Virus record (IMG/VR): IMGVR_UViG_3300010885_017365
Location: 1 to 42,003 of that record
DNA: 42,003 bases
Source: a virus
Strand: one strand, 5' to 3'
Shown here in pieces: positions 14,175-22,345 of the stretch (the first letter of the stretch is position 1; every line of letters begins with the position of its first letter). The position numbers and the translations under genes are program-made. The notes under the pieces are model-generated. The model had not been told where the DNA came from. It worked only from the letters and a program-made list of their open reading frames with translations, and searched no databases.

Positions 14175-15155
14175 TTATTTAAACTGTTCAGTTGTTGGGC
14201 TAACTTTGCCACACTGAGTAGCGCAACGAATTAACGGATCAAACCCCATCAAGTTTTCAATCTTGTTAAAATATTCAGAAGACATTATTTCTTCTAATGT
14301 GTTTACTTTTAAATTTGGTGTCATACCAATTTTATTTGCGTAATCAATTATGTATGAATACGTTGGGTTTCCAGCAGGCATATCCAGCCAGCAGCAAGGT
14401 GTTAGGTTACCATTTGCCCCTATATATAAACTGTTTTCTTCTTTGGCTTTACAAGTAATAACAGGCGCAGATTGAATACTATCTACTACATTTTTTCTTA
14501 TTTCTATGCTACGGTCAGTTGGATATAGTATATGACTAGTAGTTCCTTTTTTAGTTAGTACTACTAATCCGGTATCTTTAAATCTAGCAGAATTTTTAGC
14601 TTTAAATTCTCTAAACCCTAGCTCAACACTTAATGCTTCACATTGTTCTACTTGATGCTTGTTATGATCAAATATTAGCATATGCCAATTTGCTGAGCCG
14701 CCAGCAGCAATAAATGCTCGAGCATTTTCTATGATCTTATCCCATACCGTGCCAATTCTGTATAAACTATGAGTATCTGCTAGTCCGTCAATGCCAAAAG
14801 TAACTCTAACATTTTCTTTGGCAAGGTCTTCCCACCATTGCTTTGATTTTGCGCTTCCGTTAGTGTGTAACTCTAAAAATAGATTAGGGTTGTGTTTTCT
14901 TAAATATTGGAAGATTGCTAAGGTATCTTTAGCAACGATAGCATCACCAAGATTACCACATACATATAAAACTGTTAACTGTTTAATAAATTCAGGAGAG
15001 ATCCATTCTTTAAATTGTTCTATAGTAATCTCATCTTCCACTAGCCAAGGGTTTACTACTCCACCTTGCATATTTCTTGAGCACATAGGACAACTTGCTT
15101 GACACTTGCTAGTTATTTCTAAATGTATTCTTTTAATGTCAGATAATTTATACAT
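14175..15155 (-). CDS. Radical SAM/SPASM protein
   Basis: 326 residues. The radical-SAM motif CQASCPMCSR lies near residues 18-27, then VLYVCGNLGDA (the GGE-like strand, here with GNLGD) and FGIDGLADTHSLYR. The C-terminal part has a SPASM-type cluster region: TCKAKEENSLYIGANG, CCWLD and CATQC. It overlaps the gene before by one base (TAATG). Family members build or modify peptides or small molecules using auxiliary Fe-S clusters. Specific function unknown. Confidence 0.88.
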   Translation of the reverse strand: MYKLSDIKRIHLEITSKCQASCPMCSRNMQGGVVNPWLVEDEITIEQFKEWISPEFIKQLTVLYVCGNLGDAIVAKDTLAIFQYLRKHNPNLFLELHTNGSAKSKQWWEDLAKENVRVTFGIDGLADTHSLYRIGTVWDKIIENARAFIAAGGSANWHMLIFDHNKHQVEQCEALSVELGFREFKAKNSARFKDTGLVVLTKKGTTSHILYPTDRSIEIRKNVVDSIQSAPVITCKAKEENSLYIGANGNLTPCCWLDMPAGNPTYSYIIDYANKIGMTPNLKVNTLEEIMSSEYFNKIENLMGFDPLIRCATQCGKVSPTTEQFK

Positions 15156-16066
15156 TACTCAATCCATTTATTAATAATAACATCGGCACCACAAACACAT
15201 AATCCGTCAATGTTACATTTAACAGGCCCGTTAGGCCAAGTTATTTCTTCAGGGGTATTAATGTTACCTATAATACCATCAACACCGCAATAGGCTTTTT
15301 TAACATCACCCTTCCAATCAACATACAAAGACTTTATACCAATCTCGCAGGTATAGTTATTAAAATTAGTCATGCCGCGGCTTATAAAGTAATTTACAGT
15401 TGGCTTATACATTATAGTTCCGTCATCAAGATAGTAATCTGACTTAAGGTCTACGGGAAATTTGTAATTTTGTTTATGCGGGTGTGTTCCAACATCAAAC
15501 CAGTTAAACTGTTCTTCACTATAGTTGCCAACAGGGCCCATAATCCTCACAGCCTCTACAAACACATTATCTAAAGCATAATAATGATTATAAGCTTCTA
15601 TACACTTATCCCAATGCTTAGGATGCATCATTACTTTTACCATGACAAATGTATTTTTTGCTGACACAGTTACTTTTTCTTCAAAGCCAGGATCAACGAA
15701 CTCTGAATGCCAAGAAAATAAAATGTAATCGAGATTTTTAGAAATGTCTTCCCAGTATCTAACAGTTTTAGCGGCGTTAGAACTTATGCCTATAGTATGT
15801 CCAGCATCTTTAAATAATTGTGCCAGCTCAGGTAAAAAAGGACTTAAACTAGGTTCCCCACCAACCACGCTACAATCTATTGAAGGATAACGTTCAAACA
15901 ATATCTTAAAGAATCTACGAGCATTCTCCCATTCGTAATGATGATTCTTTCCTGTTTTATAATCTGGCCCGCAATAAGAACAATCGTTAGTGCAAATGTT
16001 ATTGATTAGCCAAGTTAGTCTAAAAGGAGCATTTTTAGATTGTTCTATTTTTATAATTTTTTTCAT
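15155..16066 (-). CDS. Radical SAM protein
   Basis: 303 residues. CTNDCSYCGP near residue 25 binds the radical-SAM cluster; SVVGGEPSLSP is the GGE motif; ISSNAAKT and ILFSWHSEF are later barrel strands. The C-terminal part (CEIGIKSLYVDWKG, YCGVDG, CNIDGLCVCGAD) is Cys-rich and probably holds a second cluster. It is preceded by the sulfotransferase-like gene with a 9-nt gap and followed by another radical-SAM gene with a TAATG overlap, so the four genes form one transcript. Function unknown. Confidence 0.88.
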   Translation of the reverse strand: MKKIIKIEQSKNAPFRLTWLINNICTNDCSYCGPDYKTGKNHHYEWENARRFFKILFERYPSIDCSVVGGEPSLSPFLPELAQLFKDAGHTIGISSNAAKTVRYWEDISKNLDYILFSWHSEFVDPGFEEKVTVSAKNTFVMVKVMMHPKHWDKCIEAYNHYYALDNVFVEAVRIMGPVGNYSEEQFNWFDVGTHPHKQNYKFPVDLKSDYYLDDGTIMYKPTVNYFISRGMTNFNNYTCEIGIKSLYVDWKGDVKKAYCGVDGIIGNINTPEEITWPNGPVKCNIDGLCVCGADVIINKWIE

Positions 16067-16075
16067 ATTGTTTAA

Positions 16076-16666
16076 TTATTGATTAGCAAAGTAATTTTTT
16101 ACTACAGGTAATTCTGAAATTACTTTTGCCAGCTCATCATAGTTTTCAGGTTTTGTAGTTACAACATGAATAGGAGCATCAACAATGCCCAAATCCTCAT
16201 AATATAAATCCAAATCAAACTGTAATGTAGATTGCTCTAATAGTATTTCGTTTTTTATAATTCTTTCAGCAAGTTTTGACAAATGCTCTGTATCTATATT
16301 AATACTGTAATTGTCTACAGATTCAGACTTTCTTTGAAGCCACCTATCAGTAATATGGGCAGTATAAAAACTAGCAATTTGTCCAACTATATCCCTACGT
16401 CTTAATCTAATTTTAAAATTGTGCTGATCTAACACCATTTGGTAAAGTACTGACTCTGGTATCGAATCGGGCATAAACTTAACTACAAAATTGATTTTAT
16501 GATTAGTAACACAATCTTCAAAAACTTCTATTGAATCTGTTCGGCTAACGTGCGGCTCCGATAATCTAATTAAGTTTTCTTTTTTAGCAATGTAATCAGC
16601 TAACATAGAAGAGCCAGTTCTATAGTTAGCATAAATTACAACTGGTTTAGTGGTTATGTCAAACAT
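16076..16666 (-). CDS. Sulfotransferase-like protein
   Basis: 196 residues from the ATG at 16666; a TTG 33 nt upstream is less likely. YANYRTGSSMLADYIA near the N-terminus matches the 5'-phosphosulfate-binding loop of PAPS-dependent sulfotransferases, and LRRRDIVGQIASFY matches the 3'-phosphate-binding region. It would transfer sulfate from PAPS to a sugar, lipid or peptide. First gene of the operon with three radical-SAM genes. A TAAATA box lies only 7 nt before the start, so the mRNA may be leaderless. The acceptor is unknown. Confidence 0.75.
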   Translation of the reverse strand: MFDITTKPVVIYANYRTGSSMLADYIAKKENLIRLSEPHVSRTDSIEVFEDCVTNHKINFVVKFMPDSIPESVLYQMVLDQHNFKIRLRRRDIVGQIASFYTAHITDRWLQRKSESVDNYSINIDTEHLSKLAERIIKNEILLEQSTLQFDLDLYYEDLGIVDAPIHVVTTKPENYDELAKVISELPVVKNYFANQ

Positions 16667-16673
16667 TATGCCA

Positions 16674-16679
16674 TATTTA
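16674..16679 (-). promoter_or_regulatory. Late-type TAAATA box for the radical-SAM operon
   Basis: AATAAATA on the minus strand, 7 nt before the ATG at 16666. It is divergent from the box at 16730. Confidence 0.4.
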
Positions 16680-16729
16680 TTAGCTAAATTTTTAGGCAAT
16701 TTTAAATTATATGCTATTGGATAATCTAT

Positions 16730-16735
16730 TAAATA
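16730..16735 (+). promoter_or_regulatory. Late-type TAAATA box for rubrerythrin
   Basis: ATTAAATAATAA, 22 nt before the ATG at 16758, with ATAAGGAAAT as ribosome site between. Confidence 0.45.
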
Positions 16736-16757
16736 ATAATATCATAAGGAAATAATA

Positions 16758-17192
16758 ATGCCAAATACAAGAGAAAACTTAGAATTAGCGTTTATCGGCG
16801 AGTCTAAGGCTCATATGTTGTATCACTATTTTGCTAAGGTTGCCCGTGCTGAAGGATACGAAGATTTAGCCCGTGAATTTGATAAAACTGCTGAACAAGA
16901 AACCCAACATGCATATTGTGTTTTGGAAATGATGTATGGTAAGTTATCAACCCGTGGCTGTTTACAAATGGCAGTGGCTGGCGAAACAGAAAAATTTGAG
17001 AACTTATATCCTGACTCCTATGCTCAAGCGGTTACTGAATTACAAGAGCTCGAGTCTAGCGGTAATATTACCCCAATTGCTGAACATAAAAAAGCCGTGT
17101 TAATTCGGGCTGAAAAATGCTTCAAAGCCTTGACTAAGGTTGAATTACAACATCACACAAAATACCAAAAGATACTCAAAGACTTTACGTAA
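16758..17192 (+). CDS. Rubrerythrin-type diiron protein without rubredoxin domain
   Basis: 144 residues, the length of a lone ferritin-like four-helix domain. Diiron ligand patterns are visible: GES with E15, EQETQH (E48-x2-H51), GETEKF, and VELQHH (E129-x2-H132). The C-terminal rubredoxin domain of classical rubrerythrin is absent, so it is an erythrin form. It would reduce hydrogen peroxide or store iron in the cytoplasm, with an unknown electron donor. A TAAATA box, a ribosome site and a clean terminator frame it as a single-gene unit. It adds to AhpCD and SOD in the same window. Confidence 0.88.
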   Translation: MPNTRENLELAFIGESKAHMLYHYFAKVARAEGYEDLAREFDKTAEQETQHAYCVLEMMYGKLSTRGCLQMAVAGETEKFENLYPDSYAQAVTELQELESSGNITPIAEHKKAVLIRAEKCFKALTKVELQHHTKYQKILKDFT

Positions 17193-17224
17193 TCGTTGTA
17201 TATAAACAACAGATTTACCCCATT

Positions 17225-17254
17225 AAAACCCCGTTAAATGCGGGGTTTTATTTT
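17225..17254 (+). terminator. Rho-independent terminator after rubrerythrin
   Basis: AAAACCCCG / CGGGGTTTT stem with a 7-nt loop and a T-rich tail. Confidence 0.9.
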
Positions 17255-17256
17255 GG

Positions 17257-17285
17257 TTGACATTTAATTCCAAAGGCGCTATACT
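17257..17285 (+). promoter_or_regulatory. Sigma70-type promoter with TTTAATTC element
   Basis: TTGACA (17257-17262), 17 nt, TATACT (17280-17285), directly after the terminator. A leader with AAAGGAG precedes the ATG at 17315. Confidence 0.85.
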
Positions 17286-17314
17286 TGCATTATAGTAAAC
17301 AAAAGGAGAAGTAA

Positions 17315-17701
17315 ATGGCATACATTAATACCGCAGACGTAGCACAAATTCGTAAGGAACTTAAAGAGAAGTTTCCTAAGTTCAAGTTTGGTGTACGCAA
17401 AGGCGCAGGCAGCTTGTCAGTGGACGTTACAATTAAAAGTGGTCCAGCAGATTTTGTTGAACCTAGCGGGCGTGGCTACATCCAAGTTAATCAATACCAT
17501 TTAGGTAACTATGGTCCACATGAAAAGTTTTTGAGCGAGATAGTTAACATTATCAAAACAGCTCCAAGTCGTGGTGAAGGCTTCCACAAAGGTGATGTTT
17601 GGTATGACCGCAGTGACGCAATGACAGATTACTTTGATACGGCTTTTTACTTCCATATCAATGTTGGTAGCTGGAACAAACCTTATGTAAGGACAAAATA
17701 A
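17315..17701 (+). CDS. LPD29-like phage protein
   Basis: 128 residues. AYINTADVAQIRKELKEKFP, then FKFGVRKGAGSLSVDVTI and a tail with DYFDTAFYFHINVG, matches the pattern I associate with the LPD29 domain of large polyvalent proteins, here stand-alone. Role unknown. A strong ribosome site (AAAGGAGAAG) and its own promoter suggest early, high expression. Its stop overlaps the next start (TAATG). Confidence 0.7.
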   Translation: MAYINTADVAQIRKELKEKFPKFKFGVRKGAGSLSVDVTIKSGPADFVEPSGRGYIQVNQYHLGNYGPHEKFLSEIVNIIKTAPSRGEGFHKGDVWYDRSDAMTDYFDTAFYFHINVGSWNKPYVRTK

Positions 17702-17880
17702 TGAGTAACCCAATACCACGCAGTGGACTATTTGTTACCCCAGAAAGTTTTGAAGAACTAATGGAAATGACTCAAAATTGTACTGGTGACGACAAAGAGC
17801 GTAGATTAGTTTTCCTAGGCGCTATGATGGCATTGAATTTGGCACACAAATTAATTGAAGAACAGAAAGAGGTAGCATAA
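17701..17880 (+). CDS. Hypothetical small protein
   Basis: 59 residues, MSNPIPRSGLFVTPESFEEL then a helical tail ending LAHKLIEEQKEVA. TAATG junctions with both neighbours show an operon. No family recognised. Confidence 0.6.
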   Translation: MSNPIPRSGLFVTPESFEELMEMTQNCTGDDKERRLVFLGAMMALNLAHKLIEEQKEVA

Positions 17881-18026
17881 TGACACAAGTTAAGGAAAAG
17901 AAGTTAACTGATGCTGAATTGGACAAAAAGGAATACGCCCAGTTTGAACGTGAATATAAAGATTGGTGTGAAAAGTATGACATCAATTATGTTATTGAAC
18001 AAGAAGAGGAAGATGACAATGTTTAA
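17880..18026 (+). CDS. Hypothetical small charged protein
   Basis: 48 residues, Lys/Glu-rich and helical (DAELDKKEYAQFEREYKDW), ending EQEEEDDNV. It begins on the TAATG shared with the preceding gene and overlaps the following gene. No function assigned. Confidence 0.55.
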   Translation: MTQVKEKKLTDAELDKKEYAQFEREYKDWCEKYDINYVIEQEEEDDNV

Positions 18027-18147
18027 CTTTTTGGTAGGCGTAGTTTTTGGTATTATTATCAGCACAATCGGGCTTAGTGGTATAGCTAACATGGTGGATC
18101 GAGGTGTTCAATCAACCAAAACGGTTATACAGGAACAAGCAAAATAG
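18019..18147 (+). CDS. Small single-helix membrane protein
   Basis: 42 residues: one transmembrane helix (FLVGVVFGIIISTIGLSG) and a basic tail (MVDRGVQSTKTVIQEQAK). The start at 18019 has AGGA at usable spacing; the ATG at 18013 is an alternative. The form resembles a conserved tiny membrane protein of T4-like phages, function unknown. Confidence 0.6.
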   Translation: MFNFLVGVVFGIIISTIGLSGIANMVDRGVQSTKTVIQEQAK

Positions 18148-18166
18148 CCCAAAAGAACTAAAATGG

Positions 18167-18195
18167 TTGACATTTTAATCAATATCAGCTATAAT
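18167..18195 (+). promoter_or_regulatory. Sigma70-type promoter ahead of the secretion-locus region
   Basis: TTGACA (18167-18172), 17 nt, TATAAT (18190-18195), then AGTAGT as in the 27233 and 41093 promoters. The leader to the ATG at 18260 is about 58 nt and carries AGAAAGG. Confidence 0.8.
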
Positions 18196-18259
18196 AGTAG
18201 TGTAGTATGTAGTAAAAGTAGTTTAAATCAACTTAACAGGCAACATAGAAAGGCATCAA

Positions 18260-18589
18260 ATGAAACAAGAGAATTTATTTACAGTAGCAGGTACTTCTAA
18301 CCTCAACGGTGAAGTTAAAGTACGTTTTGCCAATGATTTGGTATCACGTATTAAGACACTACATCGTGGTGGTCATACAGAAGTTAATCTCATTGAGCTA
18401 CCAAAGCCAATGACAAAATTGGAGGCTTTACAGCATCTCCAATCAGTAGGCATCACACAAGGTGACGCTGGTTACGCAGTAGCGGCTAAAGTAGCTGAGA
18501 AGTCTAAACTTGCCAAAAAAGGCGAAGTTAAAGTTAAGGCAACTTCAGTTAAGGCTGTTGCTAAAGCTGGTCAAGCCCAAGCAGTTTAA
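18260..18589 (+). CDS. Conserved phage protein of unknown function
   Basis: 109 residues. The N-terminal part QENLFTVAGTSNLNGEVKV, then RFANDLVSRIKTLHRGG, followed by LIELPKPMTKLEALQHL, reads like a conserved protein of T4-like phages. The C-terminal tail is Lys/Ala-rich and basic (KVKATSVKAVAKAGQAQAV), possibly nucleic-acid binding. It is separated from the secretion genes by a UUCG hairpin, so it may or may not share their transcript. Confidence 0.65.
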   Translation: MKQENLFTVAGTSNLNGEVKVRFANDLVSRIKTLHRGGHTEVNLIELPKPMTKLEALQHLQSVGITQGDAGYAVAAKVAEKSKLAKKGEVKVKATSVKAVAKAGQAQAV

Positions 18590-18590
18590 T

Positions 18591-18612
18591 ATTGGGGGCT
18601 TCGGCCCCCAAT
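18591..18612 (+). terminator. UUCG-capped hairpin between genes
   Basis: ATTGGGGGC, TTCG loop, GCCCCCAAT: a 9-bp stem with a very stable tetraloop. There is no T-run after it, so it may stabilise the upstream RNA or cause partial termination rather than full stop before the secretion operon. Confidence 0.6.
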
Positions 18613-18630
18613 TAACTTCGGAAACTAAAA

Positions 18631-19629
18631 ATGGCAATTAAAAATACTTACTTAGACATACGCTACGAAATGGGTAATGCTAACACTACGGCAAATATCA
18701 ACCCAAAGTTGGCTCAACTAAAAGCAGAAGGCTATAATACTGTTACCATGGCTGCTCAAGTTTCTGTTAACGCAAAAACTGGCGGCATTGACACAGCAGG
18801 TCATCCACTACCAAAAGACTTTTGGGCTATGGTGGACTATGCTAAAAGCATTGGACTCAAAGTTTACATTAAAGCAGGTGTTGATATTGGTATTAACCCA
18901 GACGGTTCTGTAAACGGTGGAGATCCAAACTTCCAAGTTAGCTCACCGTTAGGCGCAGGTGTTACTCCAGCACAAGTTTGGTCTAACGTAGCGGCTTACG
19001 AAAAGACATTGGCGGCAGAAGCACAAGCTCATAAGGTTGACGGCTTTTATGTTGGTAGTAATAACTTAGGTTTTGACACAGGCGCCAACGCTCAAACATA
19101 CTTTGGTCCTGTAATTGCCGCAGTTAAATCTGCTTATACAGGTCCTGTAGGCTATCAAGCAATTTACAATAACGCTGTATTTGGTATGGTTAATATTGTA
19201 GACTTTGAAGTTAGACCTAACATTGGCGCTGGAACAAGTGTAGCACAAATTGAAGCTGGTTGGAATGCTACAGGCTATTCACAACTGTTAAAGAACATGG
19301 CTGGCGCTTATAGCAACAAAACGTTCTTAGCACATTACGCAGATGAAGCACAAGCTGGTGTGGGTTCAGGACCGTCGGCTTGGCAAACGTTTATGACTAA
19401 CCCAGGCGCACTTAATAACATACAACCAAACTATCAAGAGCAAGTAATGGCTTATCAAGCATTTGTTAACGTAGCTAAAGCGGCTGGTGTTACTGGTGTT
19501 ACTATTGGCGAATACGATCCTTGGTATGTTACTGCCGGCCCAGGATTTCAGCAAGCGGCAAAGCTAGGTGTAGATCTTTGGTCAAGCCCAGTTGAAGCAC
19601 AAATTGCTCAAACACTTAACGCACTTTAA
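18631..19629 (+). CDS. TIM-barrel glycoside-hydrolase-like protein, candidate secreted cargo
   Basis: 332 residues with the strand-helix rhythm of a TIM barrel: YLDIRYEMG, LKAEGYNTVTMAAQV, GLKVYIKAGVD, VDGFYVGSNNLG, TFLAHYADEAQAG and VTIGEYDPWY. Acidic residues at strand ends (the E in GEYDPW, the DE in HYADEAQ) are candidate catalytic groups, and the fold suggests sugar binding or cleavage. There is no Sec signal peptide and there are no RTX repeats. It is the first gene of the type I secretion operon, the usual cargo position, and such cargo carries an uncleaved C-terminal signal. The assignment as cargo is inference; the enzyme family is uncertain. Confidence 0.65.
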   Translation: MAIKNTYLDIRYEMGNANTTANINPKLAQLKAEGYNTVTMAAQVSVNAKTGGIDTAGHPLPKDFWAMVDYAKSIGLKVYIKAGVDIGINPDGSVNGGDPNFQVSSPLGAGVTPAQVWSNVAAYEKTLAAEAQAHKVDGFYVGSNNLGFDTGANAQTYFGPVIAAVKSAYTGPVGYQAIYNNAVFGMVNIVDFEVRPNIGAGTSVAQIEAGWNATGYSQLLKNMAGAYSNKTFLAHYADEAQAGVGSGPSAWQTFMTNPGALNNIQPNYQEQVMAYQAFVNVAKAAGVTGVTIGEYDPWYVTAGPGFQQAAKLGVDLWSSPVEAQIAQTLNAL

Positions 19630-19641
19630 TAGAAAAATATC

Positions 19642-21342
19642 ATGCTTAAAAATACACAAAACGAAATCCTACAAACACTATATAAATTCAAAAAAGTGTT
19701 TTATTCAATTGGCATTTTTACAGCCGTTATTAACATTCTAATGTTAGTTCCGTCAATGTATATGATGGAAGTTTACGATAGAGTGTTGGCAAGTCACAAT
19801 CAATATACCTTGATTATGCTTACTGTAATGGCCGCAGGACTATATGGTCTTACTTCTGTTATTGAGTATTTCCGTAGCATGGTAGTACTACGTATTGGTG
19901 CTAAGATAGATGCTGAGTTAAACAAGCGAGTTTACACAGCATCATTTGAACAGAACTTAACTAGAGATGGAATGAACGCAGGACAAGCACTAACAGACTT
20001 AAACACTATTAGACAGTTTGTAACTGGCGCAGGCGTCTTTGCTTTCTTCGATGCTCCTTGGTTCCCAATTTATCTTGCTATTATTTTTATGTTTAATCCG
20101 TGGCTTGGTGTGTTTGCTTTAGTAAGCACAGTATTATTAGTATCCTTAGCTTGGCTTAACGAGTTAGTGTCAAACAAAGCATTAGCTGAGTCTAATACTG
20201 CCGCAGTTAAATCATCTAACTTAGCTGGCAACACATTGCGTAACGCAGAAGTTATTGACGCTATGGGTATGCTACCTAATATGCGTACACGTTGGTATGC
20301 CGAACACAGTAAGTTTTTGGATTTATATCAGTCAGCTACACAACGAGCACACAAGATTACAGCGGCTACTAAATTTGTTCGTACAGCGGCACAGAGTTTA
20401 ATCCTTGGTGTAGCGGCATGGCTAGTACTTAAAGGCGAAGTAACAGCAGGTATGATGATTGCGGCTAGTATTTTGTTAGGACGTACACTTGCTCCAGTAG
20501 AACAAGTAATTAGCGTATGGCGTCAGTGGGCTGGCGTAGTTAGTGCGTATAAACGACTAGACACATTGCTTACTAATAACCCAGTACGTGCTTCGAATAT
20601 GTCGTTGCCCAAGCCGGTAGGTTGCCTTAGTGTAGAAAATGTAAGTTCAGGACCAGCAGGCTCAACTGTTGCTGTAATTAAGAACTTAAACTTTGGTATT
20701 AACACAGGTGATTGTTTAGGTATTGTTGGACAGTCAGGCGCAGGTAAATCTACACTAGCTAGATTGTTAGTGGGCATTGGATCTCCGTTGTTTGGTACAG
20801 TTAGACTAGATGGCGCAGACATTAGCAAATGGAATAAGGATGAGTTAGGTCCACATATTGGTTACTTGCCACAAGACATTGAATTGTTTGCTGGTACTAT
20901 TAGTGAAAACATTGCTAGGTTTGGTAGTATTGATCCCGAAGCAGTAGTTAAAGCCGCTACACTAGCCGGTGTACACGATATGATCTTACGTATGCCTAAC
21001 GGGTATGATACACAAATTGGTGTAGATGGTAGCGGGTTATCGGGCGGTGAGAAACAACGTGTAGGTTTAGCTCGTGCGCTTTACAATGATCCGTCATTAG
21101 TAGTATTAGACGAACCTAATTCAAACTTAGACCAAGTAGGTGAGTCGGCATTGGCACAAGCATTACGACAACTACGATTGAATGGAACTACAGTAATATT
21201 AATTACACATCGTCCAGAAATTATTCAAGAAACTACACAGTTAATGGTCTTACACGGTGGCTTTATGACAGCGTTTGGTCCTACAGAAAAAGTATTATCC
21301 GAGATTATGAATTTAAACAAAGTAGCACAACCAAGCGAGTAA
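19642..21342 (+). CDS. Type I secretion ABC exporter (PrtD-like)
   Basis: 566 residues, the length of PrtD/AprD-type permease-ATPases. An N-terminal membrane domain (hydrophobic helices from about 19 to 290) is followed by an ATPase with Walker A GQSGAGKSTL, Q-loop LPQDIELF, signature LSGGEKQR, Walker B LVVLDEPN and switch ITHRP. It forms the inner-membrane motor that pushes unfolded cargo through the adaptor and TolC. No C39 peptidase domain is present, so cargo is not leader-cleaved. It lies 12 nt after the TIM-barrel gene and 4 nt before the adaptor gene. All motifs are intact. Confidence 0.95.
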   Translation: MLKNTQNEILQTLYKFKKVFYSIGIFTAVINILMLVPSMYMMEVYDRVLASHNQYTLIMLTVMAAGLYGLTSVIEYFRSMVVLRIGAKIDAELNKRVYTASFEQNLTRDGMNAGQALTDLNTIRQFVTGAGVFAFFDAPWFPIYLAIIFMFNPWLGVFALVSTVLLVSLAWLNELVSNKALAESNTAAVKSSNLAGNTLRNAEVIDAMGMLPNMRTRWYAEHSKFLDLYQSATQRAHKITAATKFVRTAAQSLILGVAAWLVLKGEVTAGMMIAASILLGRTLAPVEQVISVWRQWAGVVSAYKRLDTLLTNNPVRASNMSLPKPVGCLSVENVSSGPAGSTVAVIKNLNFGINTGDCLGIVGQSGAGKSTLARLLVGIGSPLFGTVRLDGADISKWNKDELGPHIGYLPQDIELFAGTISENIARFGSIDPEAVVKAATLAGVHDMILRMPNGYDTQIGVDGSGLSGGEKQRVGLARALYNDPSLVVLDEPNSNLDQVGESALAQALRQLRLNGTTVILITHRPEIIQETTQLMVLHGGFMTAFGPTEKVLSEIMNLNKVAQPSE

Positions 21343-21346
21343 TATT

Positions 21347-22345
21347 ATGTTAAAGACAGAAACTAAAAATTGGTTCAAACACAAATTTAATGTGGTAACT
21401 GATACTACAGATAAACAGGATGTGGAGCGTGACGAAGTACACTATGCTCGAGCAGGAATGTTAATTGTTACTGTTGGGTTCGGTGGCTTTATGTTGTGGG
21501 CTAGTATTGCTCCTTTAGATAAAGGTATTCCATCCCAAGGCACAGTTATTACAGACGGGCATCGTCAAACTATCCAAACAGCACAGGGTGGCATTGTTAA
21601 AGATATCCTAGTTAAAGATGGTGATAAAGTTCAAGCTGGACAAGTATTAGCAGTAATGAACGCTACACAGCAGTCAGCACAGAATACAGCACTACGTGAA
21701 TCTATTGCTAGTAAACAACGTCAACTAGCACTAATCAAGGAACAGTTAGAAGGCTATCGTGAACTTGCTCGAGATGGTTATATGTCACGCAACAAGTTAA
21801 TTGACGCAGAGCGTAACTACTCACAAGTTAGTTCAGCACTAGCCGAAGACCAAGCTAGGTTACCAGCAAGTAATTTTGATTTAGCCAACGCAGAACTTAA
21901 AGCACCAGTTGACGGTACTGTAGCTAACTTAGAAGTATATCAAAAAGGAGCAGTTATTCAAGCAGGTACTAAGGTAATGGAAATTGTTCCGCAGAATATG
22001 CCGTTGGTAATTGAAGCACACATTCAACCTACTATGATTGATAAGGTACACAAAGGTCTTCCAGTTGAAGTAATGTTTCCAGCATTTAATCAGCAAACTA
22101 CTCCTAAGATTCCAGCTACAGTTAGACTTGTAGCGGCTAACACTACACAGGATCCAAAGACAGGACAAGGATTCTACAAAGTACAAGTTGAAGTTACTGA
22201 AAAAGGTAAGAAGTTGTTGGCAGACAATCAAATCCGTCCAGGTATGCCAGCAGAAGTATTTGTTGTAACTGGTGAACGTACACTTATGTCTTATTTGTTT
22301 AAACCTGTATTAGATAGAGCACACTCTGCTCTGAGAGAAGAATAA
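21347..22345 (+). CDS. HlyD-family secretion adaptor, shortened
   Basis: 332 residues. One N-terminal membrane helix (about residues 38-54), lipoyl half (GGIVKDILVKDGDKVQAGQVL), helical hairpin, second lipoyl half (AELKAPVDGTVANL), beta domain, and the C-terminal GERTLMSYLFKPVLDRAH found in PrtE-type adaptors. It joins the ABC exporter to TolC across the periplasm. PrtE/HlyD proteins are normally about 430-480 residues; the loss is in the coiled-coil hairpin, here only about 85 residues. The stop overlaps the tolC start as TAATG. Function should be retained if TolC docks on the shorter hairpin. Confidence 0.93.
   Translation: MLKTETKNWFKHKFNVVTDTTDKQDVERDEVHYARAGMLIVTVGFGGFMLWASIAPLDKGIPSQGTVITDGHRQTIQTAQGGIVKDILVKDGDKVQAGQVLAVMNATQQSAQNTALRESIASKQRQLALIKEQLEGYRELARDGYMSRNKLIDAERNYSQVSSALAEDQARLPASNFDLANAELKAPVDGTVANLEVYQKGAVIQAGTKVMEIVPQNMPLVIEAHIQPTMIDKVHKGLPVEVMFPAFNQQTTPKIPATVRLVAANTTQDPKTGQGFYKVQVEVTEKGKKLLADNQIRPGMPAEVFVVTGERTLMSYLFKPVLDRAHSALREE

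Noticed and set aside
18631-19629. RTX toxin as secretion cargo
   Set aside because: No glycine-rich nonapeptide repeats are present; the protein reads as a TIM barrel.
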